From contig CAJJRX010000005.1 in NCBI GenBank assembly GCA_905194315.1, forward strand, positions 25,027 to 89,026: a stretch of DNA of 64,000 nt, in the 5' to 3' direction. Shown here piece by piece: positions 26,061 to 34,201 of this stretch (its first letter is position 1; every line of letters begins with the position of its first letter). Source of the DNA: an uncultured Sutterella sp. (GTDB taxonomy: Bacteria > Pseudomonadota > Gammaproteobacteria > Burkholderiales > Burkholderiaceae_F). The position numbers were made by a program, and so were the translations under genes. The notes under the pieces were generated by a model. The model ran no database searches. It had not been told where the DNA came from and was given only the letters and a program-made list of their open reading frames with translations.

Positions 26061-26093
26061 AAAACCGTCAGCAGAATGCCTGCTGACGGTTTT
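26061..26093. terminator. Terminator between NSS transporter 1 and the small membrane gene
   Basis: Perfect 14-bp stem AAAACCGTCAGCAG / CTGCTGACGGTTTT with an AATGC loop. On the minus strand five T follow, so it mainly stops NSS1 transcripts. Confidence 0.9.
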
Positions 26094-26105
26094 GCGCTGT
26101 CCGGT

Positions 26106-27434
26106 TTAGAGACTGCCGAGCGCGACAGCCACCACAAAGAGGGGACTGACCACACCGAGCATGATGCGGATGAGCCGCAGACGGGATTCGGTCATGTTCC
26201 GGCCGGTGAGCAGCTCCTGACGGGTGGCCGGCCAGGCAACCCAGGCCGCCGCAATGGCTATGCCGAAAGTCGACAGCGGCATACCGACGTTACTGGTGAC
26301 GTAGTCAAGGCAGTCAAACACGGTCTTGCCGAAGAACTTCACATCAGCCCAGGCGCCAAAGGAGAGGTTGGCACACAGACCGACAATGGCGCAGCCCGTG
26401 ATCACAAGCACGATCGCCACGGTGCGGCCGATATTGAACTGACGGGTGATCATCGCCACGCAGGCTTCGAGCATGGACATGGAGCTTGTGAGCGCTGCCA
26501 CCACCAGACAAGCGTAAAAGATCACAGCGAATCCGTGACCGAAAGGCATTTGCGCAAAAATTGCAGGCATCGTCACAAAGGTAAGCCCCGGTCCGGCGCT
26601 CGGGTCAACGCCGAACGCAAACACGGCCGGCATGATCATCAGGCCGCCGAGAATGGCTGCCATAATGGCAAGCAGCGCCACCCAGAAAACCGAGTTCGGC
26701 AGGTCCGCCTTCGGGTCGAGGTAGGAGCCGTAGGTGATCATAGTGCCCGCCCCCAGCGAGAGCGAGAAAAAGCAGAAACCCATCGCATTGAAAAGCGCCG
26801 AGGCGTTAAAGTCGGACCAGCGCGGCAGGAAGAGGAATTCCACCCCCTTCATGGCACCCGGGAGCGTGACGCCGCGCACAATCAGAATGAGCATCAGGAT
26901 AAAGAGCGCGGGCATGAGGAATTTGGCCACATTCTCAATGCCTGACTCGATACCGCCGAGCACCACAACGGCGGTCACGGCAAGAAAGGCGAGCAGGTAG
27001 CAGTAGCTCACCGTGCCGTCAGAGACAAAGCCGCCGAAGAACTGCCCGAGCAGTTCGGGGTTGCTGATGAGTCCGTCACCGGTGATCGCATCGATGAGGT
27101 ACTTGATGGTCCAGCCGCCCACACAGGCATAAAAGGAGAGAATCAGAAAGACGGTGAACACCCCGACGGCGCCGAAAAAGCCCCAGCCGCGGCCGCACAC
27201 GCGGCGCAGACTTTCCACCGGACCGGCTCGCCCGGCGCGGCCCATGGCAAATTCGGCAATAAGCAGTGACACCCCGACGGTGAGGGTAAAGAAAATATAG
27301 GGCAGCATGAAAATAGAGCCGCCGTTGGTGCCGGCCATATACGGGAATTTCCAGATTGCCCCGAGTCCGACTGCGCTGCCGGCGCTGGCAAGAATGAAGC
27401 CGATTCTCGAGCCCCAGCCCGATGAGGTAGACAT
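26106..27434 (-). CDS. Neurotransmitter:sodium symporter (NSS) family transporter 1
   Basis: Na+-coupled amino-acid symporter of the NSS (LeuT/MhsT/TnaT) family, 442 residues with 11-12 helices. The family hallmark is TM1: SRIGFILASAGSAVGLGAIWKFPYMAGTNGG is split here by length, with GSAVGLGAIWKFPY giving the unwound Na+/substrate region. Other blocks: VFAFGVDPSAGPGLTF and SMSMLEACVAM. It is last of four tandem paralogues on the minus strand; only 74 bp separates it from NSS2 without a clear terminator, so the two may be cotranscribed. Substrate unknown. Confidence 0.93.
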   Translation of the reverse strand: MSTSSGWGSRIGFILASAGSAVGLGAIWKFPYMAGTNGGSIFMLPYIFFTLTVGVSLLIAEFAMGRAGRAGPVESLRRVCGRGWGFFGAVGVFTVFLILSFYACVGGWTIKYLIDAITGDGLISNPELLGQFFGGFVSDGTVSYCYLLAFLAVTAVVVLGGIESGIENVAKFLMPALFILMLILIVRGVTLPGAMKGVEFLFLPRWSDFNASALFNAMGFCFFSLSLGAGTMITYGSYLDPKADLPNSVFWVALLAIMAAILGGLMIMPAVFAFGVDPSAGPGLTFVTMPAIFAQMPFGHGFAVIFYACLVVAALTSSMSMLEACVAMITRQFNIGRTVAIVLVITGCAIVGLCANLSFGAWADVKFFGKTVFDCLDYVTSNVGMPLSTFGIAIAAAWVAWPATRQELLTGRNMTESRLRLIRIMLGVVSPLFVVAVALGSL

Positions 27435-27508
27435 AGCTTGAGTCCTTATTGTGTCTTTTGATTGGTGGTGAGGCGGTTACATTTCAGTAACCGTCTCCGT
27501 ATTGTAGT

Positions 27509-28858
27509 TTAATTACCGAAATCGATGATACCAATGCCGTGCAGCATCACCACAATGATCAGCACCGGGGCAAGAACGCCGGCAATGAGGTGAAACAGCC
27601 GCAGAAAGTTCTTCGGATAGGGGTGCACGAGCTGGAGCTGCGCCTCAGCCATCGGACGGGCGAGCCAGGCCACCACAATCCCGATCCCGAGCGCACCGAT
27701 CGGCATACCGATATTGCTGGTGAGATAGTCAAAGAAATTGAAAAAACTCATCCCGGCAATCTTCACATTGGCAAGCGGACCGAAACTGAGCGCACACAGG
27801 ATGCCGAGCATTGCCAGCGTGAGAAAGATCAGCAGCACGGCCACCGGACGCGGCATTTTCCACTCGTCATTGAGATACTGCACGGACATCTCGAAAATGC
27901 TGATCGCGCTCGTGAGTGCAGCCACATACAGGCACACGTAAAACGTGATCGCAAAGAAGTGTCCGAAGGGGAGCTGCGCGAAAACAGCGGGCATCGTCGC
28001 GAAAGTGAGTCCGGGGCCCGCATCGGGACTGAGCCCGAAGGCAAACACTGCGGGCATGATCATCAGCCCGCCCAGAAGCGAGGCGATGATCGCCAGAAAC
28101 ACGATCCAGGTGACAGATCCGGGCAGATTGACTTTTTTGCTCAGATAGCTCCCGTAGTTCATCTGTGAGGCGGAGCCCACCGAGAGCGAGAAAAAGGCAA
28201 AGCCCATGGCGTTGAGAAGGCTCTGCGCCGTGAACTGGTTCCAGTCGGGCTCGAAGAGAAAACGCACCCCCTCCCAGGCACCCGGAAGGGTGAGACCGCG
28301 GCCGATGAGCACAAGCATCATCACAAAGAGCAGCGGCATGAGCACTTTGGAGAGGCGCTCAATGCCTTTTTCCACCCCGAAGAGTACAACGAGCCCGGTG
28401 GAGGCGAGAAAGATCAGGTGCGAGATAACCGGGGCGAAGGCGCCGCTCGCGAAGCTGTCAAATTCGCTTCGCATCAGTGCCGGGTCATTGATGATCCCGT
28501 TGCCGATGAGGGCCTGCCCCATGTAGTAGACACACCAGCCGCCCACGACGGAGTAAAAGGCAAGCACCAGATAGCCGGTGAGCACCGAGAGTTTGCCGAT
28601 CCATGCAAAGGTCGAACCGCCCCAGCGCCGGAAGGCGCCTGCCGCCCCTGCACGGGCGCTTCTGCCCATGCACATCTCCCCCATGAGCAGCACAAGGCCG
28701 ATCGTGACAGTAAAGAAGATATACGGGAGCATGAAGATGGAACCGCCGTTGGTGCCGGCCATGTAGGGAAATTTCCAAATAGCGCCGAGGCCGACGGCAC
28801 TGCCGGCGCTAGCCAAAATAAACCCGAGGCGAGAGCCCCACTGCGAGCGTTCAGTCAT
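27509..28858 (-). CDS. NSS family sodium-dependent transporter 2
   Basis: 449 residues from ATG 28858 (MTERSQWGSRLGF); an upstream in-frame start at 28918 lies inside a terminator and is rejected. Same architecture as its neighbours: GSAVGLGAIWKFPYMAG in TM1, an MPLLFVMMLVLIGRGLTLPGAWEGV block shared almost exactly with NSS3, and AFGLSPDAGPGLTF. The closest match by eye is NSS3. Preceded by the NSS3 terminator, so it needs its own promoter in the ~120-bp gap. Substrate unknown. Confidence 0.92.
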   Translation of the reverse strand: MTERSQWGSRLGFILASAGSAVGLGAIWKFPYMAGTNGGSIFMLPYIFFTVTIGLVLLMGEMCMGRSARAGAAGAFRRWGGSTFAWIGKLSVLTGYLVLAFYSVVGGWCVYYMGQALIGNGIINDPALMRSEFDSFASGAFAPVISHLIFLASTGLVVLFGVEKGIERLSKVLMPLLFVMMLVLIGRGLTLPGAWEGVRFLFEPDWNQFTAQSLLNAMGFAFFSLSVGSASQMNYGSYLSKKVNLPGSVTWIVFLAIIASLLGGLMIMPAVFAFGLSPDAGPGLTFATMPAVFAQLPFGHFFAITFYVCLYVAALTSAISIFEMSVQYLNDEWKMPRPVAVLLIFLTLAMLGILCALSFGPLANVKIAGMSFFNFFDYLTSNIGMPIGALGIGIVVAWLARPMAEAQLQLVHPYPKNFLRLFHLIAGVLAPVLIIVVMLHGIGIIDFGN

Positions 28859-28883
28859 CGATATCCGGTGTGTCAGTAGATTG

Positions 28884-28912
28884 AAAAAAACGCTGGGCGC
28901 GGGCCCGGCGTT
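28884..28912 (-). terminator. Terminator downstream of NSS3
   Basis: On the minus strand AACGCCGGGC pairs with GCCCAGCGTT (one mismatch) followed by TTTTT. It is the second of two hairpins after NSS3. Confidence 0.8.
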
Positions 28913-28936
28913 TTGCATTGAAAACGAAAATGGAAG

Positions 28937-28963
28937 CCTCCCGGTGCGTCGTGCACCGGGAGG
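28937..28963 (-). terminator. Strong hairpin immediately after NSS3
   Basis: Eleven-bp stem CCTCCCGGTGC / GCACCGGGAGG. The following bases (CTTCCATTTT) are only partly T-rich, so this may be a processing or pausing hairpin acting with the next one. Confidence 0.65.
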
Positions 28964-28977
28964 TTTCCGCTAACAGG

Positions 28978-30324
28978 TTACATTAGACCAGAAATCAGCA
29001 CAACAAGCACCAGAATCGGGGCAACTGTTGTCATCATCAGGCGTAGCAGACCTAATTTTGCCTCAGATAAGCCTGTGGCGTCAGGATTTTTGAGGGTTGA
29101 TCTCACCTGCGGCCAGCAGACGACACTCGCGAGCAGCAGAATCACCAGACCGCCGACGGGCAGCGACAGGTTGCTCGTGAAGAAGTCAAAGATATCAAAG
29201 AAGGTCTTGCCGCCGAAGAAAGTCACGTCCGAGAGGATGCCGAACGACAGGCACGGGAGCACGCCCACTACAGCAAGCGCCACGGTCGAGAGTACGGCCG
29301 CTTTGGCACGGCTCATGCTGTACTCGTCAACAAGGAACGCAACAAGAATTTCGATAAGCGAAATCGAGCTGGTGATGGCCGCCACGGCAATGCACAGATA
29401 GAACATCACTGCAAAGAGCTGACCGAACGGGAGCTGTGCAAACACGGCCGGCATTGTGATGAACGTGAGGCCGGGGCCCGCGCTCGGGTCAAGCCCGAAG
29501 GCGAACACCGCCGGCATGATCATCAGACCGCCGAGCAGCGAGGAGATCAGGGTGAGCACCGTGATCCAGACGCAGCCGTTGACCACGTTGGAGTTCTCCT
29601 TCAGATACGAGCCGTAGGTGAGCATGCAGCCGCAGCCCACACACAGCGAGAAGAACACAAAGCCCATGGCCTGGAGCAGTCCGCTCAGCGTAAAGGCCGA
29701 CGGGTCAAACTTGAAGAGGTATTCCACACCGGCCCAGGAACCGGGAAGCGTGAGACCGCGGCCGATGAGCACGAGCATCATCACAAAGAGCAGCGGCATG
29801 AGGACCTTGCTCACGCGTTCGATCCCGCGGGTGACGTCAAAGGCGACGATCAGACCGTTGAGCAGCAGAAAGAGCCACTGATAGCCGAGCGCCATGATGG
29901 GGTTGGAGGTGAGCTCACCGAAATGCGCACCGAGCTGCGCCTGATCGGTGATGAGGCCCGAGCCCGTGAGTGCTTCACAGAAGTACGCAAGCGTCCAGCC
30001 GCCGATGGCCGAGTAGAAGGTCATCACGAGAAAGCCCGTGATCACCCCCAGATAGCCCACCGGCACCCATTTGCTGCCGGCGATTTTGCGGTAGGTGGTC
30101 ACAATCCCGCCGCGGCCGAGGTGACCGAGCGTGATTTCTGCAATCAGCAGGGTGAGCCCCACGGTAAGGGTGAGCACAATGTAGGGGAACAGAAAGGCGC
30201 TTCCACCGTTGGAACCCGCCATGTAGGGGAATTTCCAGATTGCCCCCAGACCGACGGCGGCGCCGACGCTCGCGAGAATAAAGCCGATCCGGCTGGTCCA
30301 GGATTTTCTTTGTGTATTAGGCAT
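28978..30324 (-). CDS. NSS family transporter 3, probable tryptophan:Na+ symporter (TnaT-like)
   Basis: 448-residue NSS transporter with the TM1 motif GAAVGLGAIWKFPYMAGSNGG and the blocks MPLLFVMMLVLIGRGLTLPGSW and AFGLDPSAGPGLTF. Family members are Na+-coupled amino-acid symporters, and TnaT of Symbiobacterium is a tryptophan transporter. What points to tryptophan here is the leader: the gene stands alone behind a T-box riboswitch with a UGG specifier and tRNA-Trp-compatible bulge, nearly identical to that of trpE. The ATG is 83 nt after the leader terminator. Function is inference from regulation; the family is certain. Confidence 0.9.
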   Translation of the reverse strand: MPNTQRKSWTSRIGFILASVGAAVGLGAIWKFPYMAGSNGGSAFLFPYIVLTLTVGLTLLIAEITLGHLGRGGIVTTYRKIAGSKWVPVGYLGVITGFLVMTFYSAIGGWTLAYFCEALTGSGLITDQAQLGAHFGELTSNPIMALGYQWLFLLLNGLIVAFDVTRGIERVSKVLMPLLFVMMLVLIGRGLTLPGSWAGVEYLFKFDPSAFTLSGLLQAMGFVFFSLCVGCGCMLTYGSYLKENSNVVNGCVWITVLTLISSLLGGLMIMPAVFAFGLDPSAGPGLTFITMPAVFAQLPFGQLFAVMFYLCIAVAAITSSISLIEILVAFLVDEYSMSRAKAAVLSTVALAVVGVLPCLSFGILSDVTFFGGKTFFDIFDFFTSNLSLPVGGLVILLLASVVCWPQVRSTLKNPDATGLSEAKLGLLRLMMTTVAPILVLVVLISGLM

Positions 30325-30406
30325 GATGTCAGTCTTTATAGTGCTGCGGCTTTGTCCCCGGTCGGGGCAGAGCCCGGAAGGACGGAAAACAAGTCCGCTA
30401 CAGACG

Positions 30407-30756
30407 AAAAAACTCCACCGGCAGGGTTACTGTCGAGGAGTTCGTGACAAATCTGCAAAATACAAAGGCACACTCCTGCGACAGCGCCTGTCGCTGTCGA
30501 ATCCATAAGGACGAGTGTTTTTCACCCGCGGTGCCACCTTATGTTCACGGTCCGCCCGGGAGCCGTGCGCTCAATACGGGAGCAGACACTCCCTAAACCA
30601 CTCACGCAGGTTCTCGCGTCGCAGAATACTAGGCAGTTCCCTGCTTTTGACTGCGCCCTCAGCGGCCCATTTGACGACCAGTGTCTTACCCGACTCTCAC
30701 CTTACTCGGGCTCTCTCAGAAGTCTTCGTTCGCCTTTACTTCCGCTTCAACGGTGT
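30407..30756 (-). promoter_or_regulatory. T-box riboswitch (tRNA-Trp) controlling NSS transporter 3
   Basis: Minus-strand leader almost identical to the trpE one over its first ~153 nt (30756-30604). Stem I base AGCGG (30746-30742) / CCGCT (30665-30661); specifier UGG at 30669-30667. Antiterminator: CAUAAGG (30543-30537), bulge UGGCACC (30536-30530), GCGGGU, 7-nt loop, ACUCGU, CCUUAUG (30510-30504). Compared with the trpE leader, one A1 pair changes G-C to A-U, a compensatory change. A terminator with stem AACTCC / GGAGTT and a T-run ends at 30407. The AACTCC arm can instead pair with AGGAGT at 30477-30472, a possible switch. Confidence 0.9.
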
Positions 30757-30763
30757 AATGCCC

Positions 30764-30792
30764 ATGCTAAGGCGCTTAACGCATTACGTCAA
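30764..30792 (-). promoter_or_regulatory. Sigma70-type promoter of the NSS3 leader
   Basis: Minus strand: -35 TTGACG (30792-30787), 17-bp spacer, -10 TAGCAT (30769-30764). Start expected near 30757, the first base of the T-box. Same geometry as the trpE leader promoter although the spacer sequence differs. Confidence 0.8.
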
Positions 30793-30884
30793 GCCGTGAG
30801 CACAGGCTTTACGCATGCTAGCACGGCAGACGCAGAAATGCTAGGCGAAATTCTCTAGTGGAAAACCACGTCTCAGAGGCGCCC

Positions 30885-30920
30885 AAAAAAAATCCCGCTC
30901 GCCGTCGGGCGCGAGCGGGA
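30885..30920 (-). terminator. Terminator of NSS transporter 4
   Basis: Ten-bp stem TCCCGCTCGC / GCGAGCGGGA on the minus strand followed by eight T. It separates NSS4 from the T-box promoter of NSS3. Confidence 0.93.
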
Positions 30921-30943
30921 GATGATGGAGCCAGTCGGGCTGA

Positions 30944-32278
30944 TCAGTCAAAAAGGCCCTGATAGATCGCCACGGCCACGAGTACCGGTGCGAGCACGGC
31001 AATCGAGAAGCGAAGCAGCGAGAGCGCCTTCGGGCTGTAGACTTTCACCGCACAGATCTGCTCACGCATCGTGGGCCAGGCAAGCCAGCCCGCAAGCAGC
31101 GCGACCGCCAGACCGCCGAGCGGCATGAGGTAGTTCGAGCAGACGTAGTCGAGGAAATCAAAGAGCGTACGGCCGAAGAACGTGTAGCTGCCCCAGGGGC
31201 CAAACGACAGAGCACAGGCGCTGCCGAGCAGCAGCAGAGCAACCCAGTTGATGAGGGTGGCTTTTTTGCGCGAGAGGTGCCACTCGTTCTGCAGATAGGC
31301 GGTGACGACCTCAAGGCAGGAGACTGCGGAGGTGAGGGCGGCGACCATCAGGCAGATGTAAAAGAGCACGGCAAAGAGGTAGCCGAAATGCACGTGCGAG
31401 AAAATAATCGGAATGGTGATGAACACGAGTCCCGGACCGCCGTTGGGCTCAAGCCCGAAGGCAAAGACGGCGGGCATGATCATCAGACCGGCAAGAATGG
31501 CGGCCTGAATGGCAAGCAGCGCCACCCAGAGACTGGCGTTGGGAATGTCGGTTTTATCCGAGAGGTACGAGCCGTAGGTCACCAGAATCCCGGCGCCGAG
31601 CGAGAGCGAGAAGAAGGTAAAGCCCATCGCGTTGAGAATGGCCGAGCCTGTGACGCGGTCGAGATCAAAGTCAAACAGATAGACCACCCCGGCCCAGGCG
31701 CCGTCGAGCGTGAGTGCACGCACAATCAGTGCGATCATCAGCACAAAGAGCGTCGGCATGAGGTATTTGGCAAGCCGCTCGATGCCGCCCTCCACACCGA
31801 GCGCGACCGTGCCGCAGGTGAGGGTGAGAAAGACCGAGTGCCAGAACACGTTACGCTCGGGGGTGCTCACCAGATCGCCGAAGTGCGCTTTGAGCAGTGC
31901 CGCATCGTTGATGATAATGTTGCCCGAGAGCGCATCCCATAGATAGGCTGCACACCAGCCGCCCACCACCGAGTAGTAGGAGAGAATCAGAAACGAGGTG
32001 AGTACGCCCATGGCGCCCACGAGCGAGAACCAGCGCCCGCCCACGCGGCGCATGGCGGCCACCACAGAGCCGCGGCCCCTGCGTCCGATGGCCACCTCCG
32101 CCATCACGAGCGTCACGCCGATTGTAATGGTGAAAACGATGTAGGGAATGATGAAAGCTGCTCCGCCGTTGGCGCCCGCCCAGAAAGGAAATTTCCAGAT
32201 GGCGCCCAGACCGATGGCCGAGCCTGCACTGGCCAGAATGAATCCGAGCCGTGAACTCCATTGCGAGTTTGTTGACAT
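30944..32278 (-). CDS. NSS family sodium-dependent transporter 4
   Basis: 444 residues from ATG 32278 (MSTNSQWSSRLGF), preceded by AAAGAAAAAACTGCC with only a weak ribosome site; a longer frame to 32365 has no support. TM1 motif GSAIGLGAIWKFPFWAGANGG, with Phe-Trp instead of Tyr-Met after the Pro, so it differs from the other three near the substrate site. Also contains AFGLEPNGGPGLVF and TSAVSCLEVVTAYL. First of the four-gene array, divergent from the SIMPL gene. Substrate unknown and probably different from NSS1-3. Confidence 0.92.
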   Translation of the reverse strand: MSTNSQWSSRLGFILASAGSAIGLGAIWKFPFWAGANGGAAFIIPYIVFTITIGVTLVMAEVAIGRRGRGSVVAAMRRVGGRWFSLVGAMGVLTSFLILSYYSVVGGWCAAYLWDALSGNIIINDAALLKAHFGDLVSTPERNVFWHSVFLTLTCGTVALGVEGGIERLAKYLMPTLFVLMIALIVRALTLDGAWAGVVYLFDFDLDRVTGSAILNAMGFTFFSLSLGAGILVTYGSYLSDKTDIPNASLWVALLAIQAAILAGLMIMPAVFAFGLEPNGGPGLVFITIPIIFSHVHFGYLFAVLFYICLMVAALTSAVSCLEVVTAYLQNEWHLSRKKATLINWVALLLLGSACALSFGPWGSYTFFGRTLFDFLDYVCSNYLMPLGGLAVALLAGWLAWPTMREQICAVKVYSPKALSLLRFSIAVLAPVLVAVAIYQGLFD

Positions 32279-32559
32279 GGCAGTTTTTTCTTTGAAGTGT
32301 AATTGTATTTGTCCCGCAGACTGCACCGCTCTGGCACACCCCGCGCCCCGCAGCCCCTGCAGCAAAAGTGTTTTCAGAGTCTTCCGGAGTATCTTCCATT
32401 CTAGCGGTGAAATCGGCCGCTATACAAAAGCCAACCAAATATTGAGTTGACGTTAGACGTCGGAATAAACGGATAGGTGTATTGTCGTAGAGAGGCTGTG
32501 TCCGGCCTGCAGAGGCAAGGCACAGCCAAAACGGAATTTTTCTCTGAGGATGGTGACTG

Positions 32560-33303
32560 ATGCTCAAACAAACGATTCTCTGTGCCGCACTCGGTGCGGC
32601 ACTTCTCGGGGCCGGTGCGGCAGGTGCGGTGCCCGCACCCGCTGACAAAGGCATGGAGGTTCAGGTGTCGGGGAGCGCCGCCTTGAGTGTGCCCAATGAC
32701 GAGGCGGTGCTCAGCTTTTCCGTGATCGAAGAGGGACGGGATGCGAAAAGCGCTTCTGAAAAAGCCATTGCCCGCAGCAATGCCGCACTCAGTGCCCTGA
32801 AAAAGAGCCCGCTTGCCGCGTCGCTGGAATCCATGCAGACGGCAGGCTTTTCAGTGAACCCTCGCTACACGCAGAGCAGCGAGAAGGCTGCCGCGAGAAT
32901 TGACGGCTGGGAGGCGGCCGTGCAGCTGCGCGTTGTGGTGCGCGATGTGGAGAAGACCGGTGAGATTATGGCACTCGCCGGCGAGTCCATGGATTACGAC
33001 GGCGTGAGTTTCCGTGTCTCGAGAAAAGCCCGTCAGGCTGCAGAGGCCGAGCTCCTGAACCGGGCGACCCTCAACGCGGTGGCCAAACTCAATGCCATCT
33101 CAAAGACGATGGGGCTCACCGAGCGGGAGGTGAAAATGACCAAGCTCACGGTGATGCATCAGACAAGCGCACCGCGCTACTTTGCCATGGCAAAGACAGC
33201 AGCGGCGAATGCCGCTGCACGGCTTGCGCCGCAGGTCGAGGGCGGCACCTCCGAGGTTGAACTGCATGTGAATGCCGAAGCGCTCATCATGCCGGCAAAG
33301 TAG
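32560..33303 (+). CDS. SIMPL domain (DUF541, YggE-like) periplasmic protein
   Basis: Exported 247-residue protein with signal peptide MLKQTILCAALGAALLGAGAAGA and one SIMPL/DUF541 domain (MEVQVSGSAALSVPNDEAVLSFSV at its start, MQTAGFSVNPRYT and LVVVRD-like middle). YggE-type proteins have been linked to oxidative stress tolerance and form oligomers in the periplasm or outer membrane; the biochemical role is unsettled. Divergent from NSS4 over ~280 bp of promoter DNA. Shares a terminator with the convergent psd. Confidence 0.9.
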   Translation: MLKQTILCAALGAALLGAGAAGAVPAPADKGMEVQVSGSAALSVPNDEAVLSFSVIEEGRDAKSASEKAIARSNAALSALKKSPLAASLESMQTAGFSVNPRYTQSSEKAAARIDGWEAAVQLRVVVRDVEKTGEIMALAGESMDYDGVSFRVSRKARQAAEAELLNRATLNAVAKLNAISKTMGLTEREVKMTKLTVMHQTSAPRYFAMAKTAAANAAARLAPQVEGGTSEVELHVNAEALIMPAK

Positions 33304-33317
33304 AACCGCAAAAACAG

Positions 33318-33358
33318 AAAAAGCCGCGCTTTTCTCAGGAAAAACGCGGCTTTTTTTC
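33318..33358. terminator. Bidirectional terminator between the SIMPL gene and psd
   Basis: Stem AAAAGCCGCG / CGCGGCTTTT around a ~16-nt loop, with A- and T-tracts on both sides. Confidence 0.9.
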
Positions 33359-33370
33359 TTTTCCGAAGGA

Positions 33371-34018
33371 TCAGAGACGGGCAACCGTGCTCATCACGCC
33401 GGTGACCTTGTCGCCAATCGAGACGGTGATCTCGGCATCAAGCGGCAGGTACAGATCCACACGGGAGCCAAAGCGGATAAAGCCGTAGCGCTGACCGCGC
33501 TCGAGCGTGTCACCCACGTTGGTGTAGCAGAGAATGCGGCGGGCAACGAGACCGGCAACCTGCACAAACGTCACGCTGCGGCCTTCGGGCGTGATCACAC
33601 GCACGGCGTTGCGTTCATTGTCAGTGGAGGCCTTGTCGAGGTCGGCGCTCAGAAAGAGCCCGGGTGTGTAGCGGATCTCCTGAACCACACCGGTGACAGG
33701 CGCCTTCTGGCTGTGCACGTTGAAGACGTTCATAAAGATCGAGACCATCTGGGCCTTTTCGCCCGTGAGCGGGTCATCAGCCATCTGCACCTTGCACACA
33801 CGGCCGTCGACCGGGCTCACCACGGCGCGTGGGTCGTTAGGCAGCTCGCGGGCGGGGTCGCGGAAGAACTGCAGGCTGAAGACGGTAAAGAGCGCGGCAA
33901 TGGCCGCAAAAAAGTCCCAGTCAAGCAGATAAAGAATGATCGTGACGATCAGACCGCCCAGAATAATGGGGCGCCCTTCCTTGGCAAAGAAGGGATGAGG
34001 ATAGAGTTTGGTGTTCAC
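33371..34018 (-). CDS. psd: Phosphatidylserine decarboxylase proenzyme (short form)
   Basis: Makes phosphatidylethanolamine from phosphatidylserine at the inner membrane; 215 residues, the PSD-A short form used by Burkholderiales. N-terminal membrane anchor (ILGGLIVTIILYLL), SPVDGRV, FMNVFNVHSQKAP (His), and the self-cleavage site as RFGSRVDLYLP near the C-terminus: cleavage before Ser yields the pyruvoyl chain. The preceding enzyme, PssA, is encoded just upstream in the same direction, separated by a terminator, so the two steps of PE synthesis are neighbours. Confidence 0.95.
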   Translation of the reverse strand: MNTKLYPHPFFAKEGRPIILGGLIVTIILYLLDWDFFAAIAALFTVFSLQFFRDPARELPNDPRAVVSPVDGRVCKVQMADDPLTGEKAQMVSIFMNVFNVHSQKAPVTGVVQEIRYTPGLFLSADLDKASTDNERNAVRVITPEGRSVTFVQVAGLVARRILCYTNVGDTLERGQRYGFIRFGSRVDLYLPLDAEITVSIGDKVTGVMSTVARL

Positions 34019-34095
34019 AGTCAGAATTCCAAAAATGAACTAATGAATGGTTGCGCTCATCATATAGCAAAACTGCGGGCGCGGGGCAAAAGTTT

Positions 34096-34150
34096 GAAAA
34101 AAAGAAAACCGGAGTTCCGGTGCGCTGACGGCAGGAACTCCGGCGGTTTT
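34096..34150 (-). terminator. Terminator of pssA
   Basis: Minus strand: AAAACCGCCGGAGTTCC pairs with GGAACTCCGGTTTT (one bulge) and is followed by C and seven T. It partly uncouples psd from pssA. Confidence 0.88.
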
Positions 34151-34201
34151 AAGCGTTTCACCCGCAGACGGTCTGCCGGAAGGCTCTGCGGGCGTTGTGC
34201 C

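Noticed and set aside
30515..30858. Two overlapping plus-strand frames of ~100 codons
   Set aside because: Antisense to the NSS3 T-box leader; explained by the conserved RNA, not by coding.
32279..32559. Riboswitch in the NSS4/SIMPL divergent region
   Set aside because: A TTGACG hexamer and partial repeats are present, but no -10 at proper spacing and no stable conserved RNA fold could be recognised.
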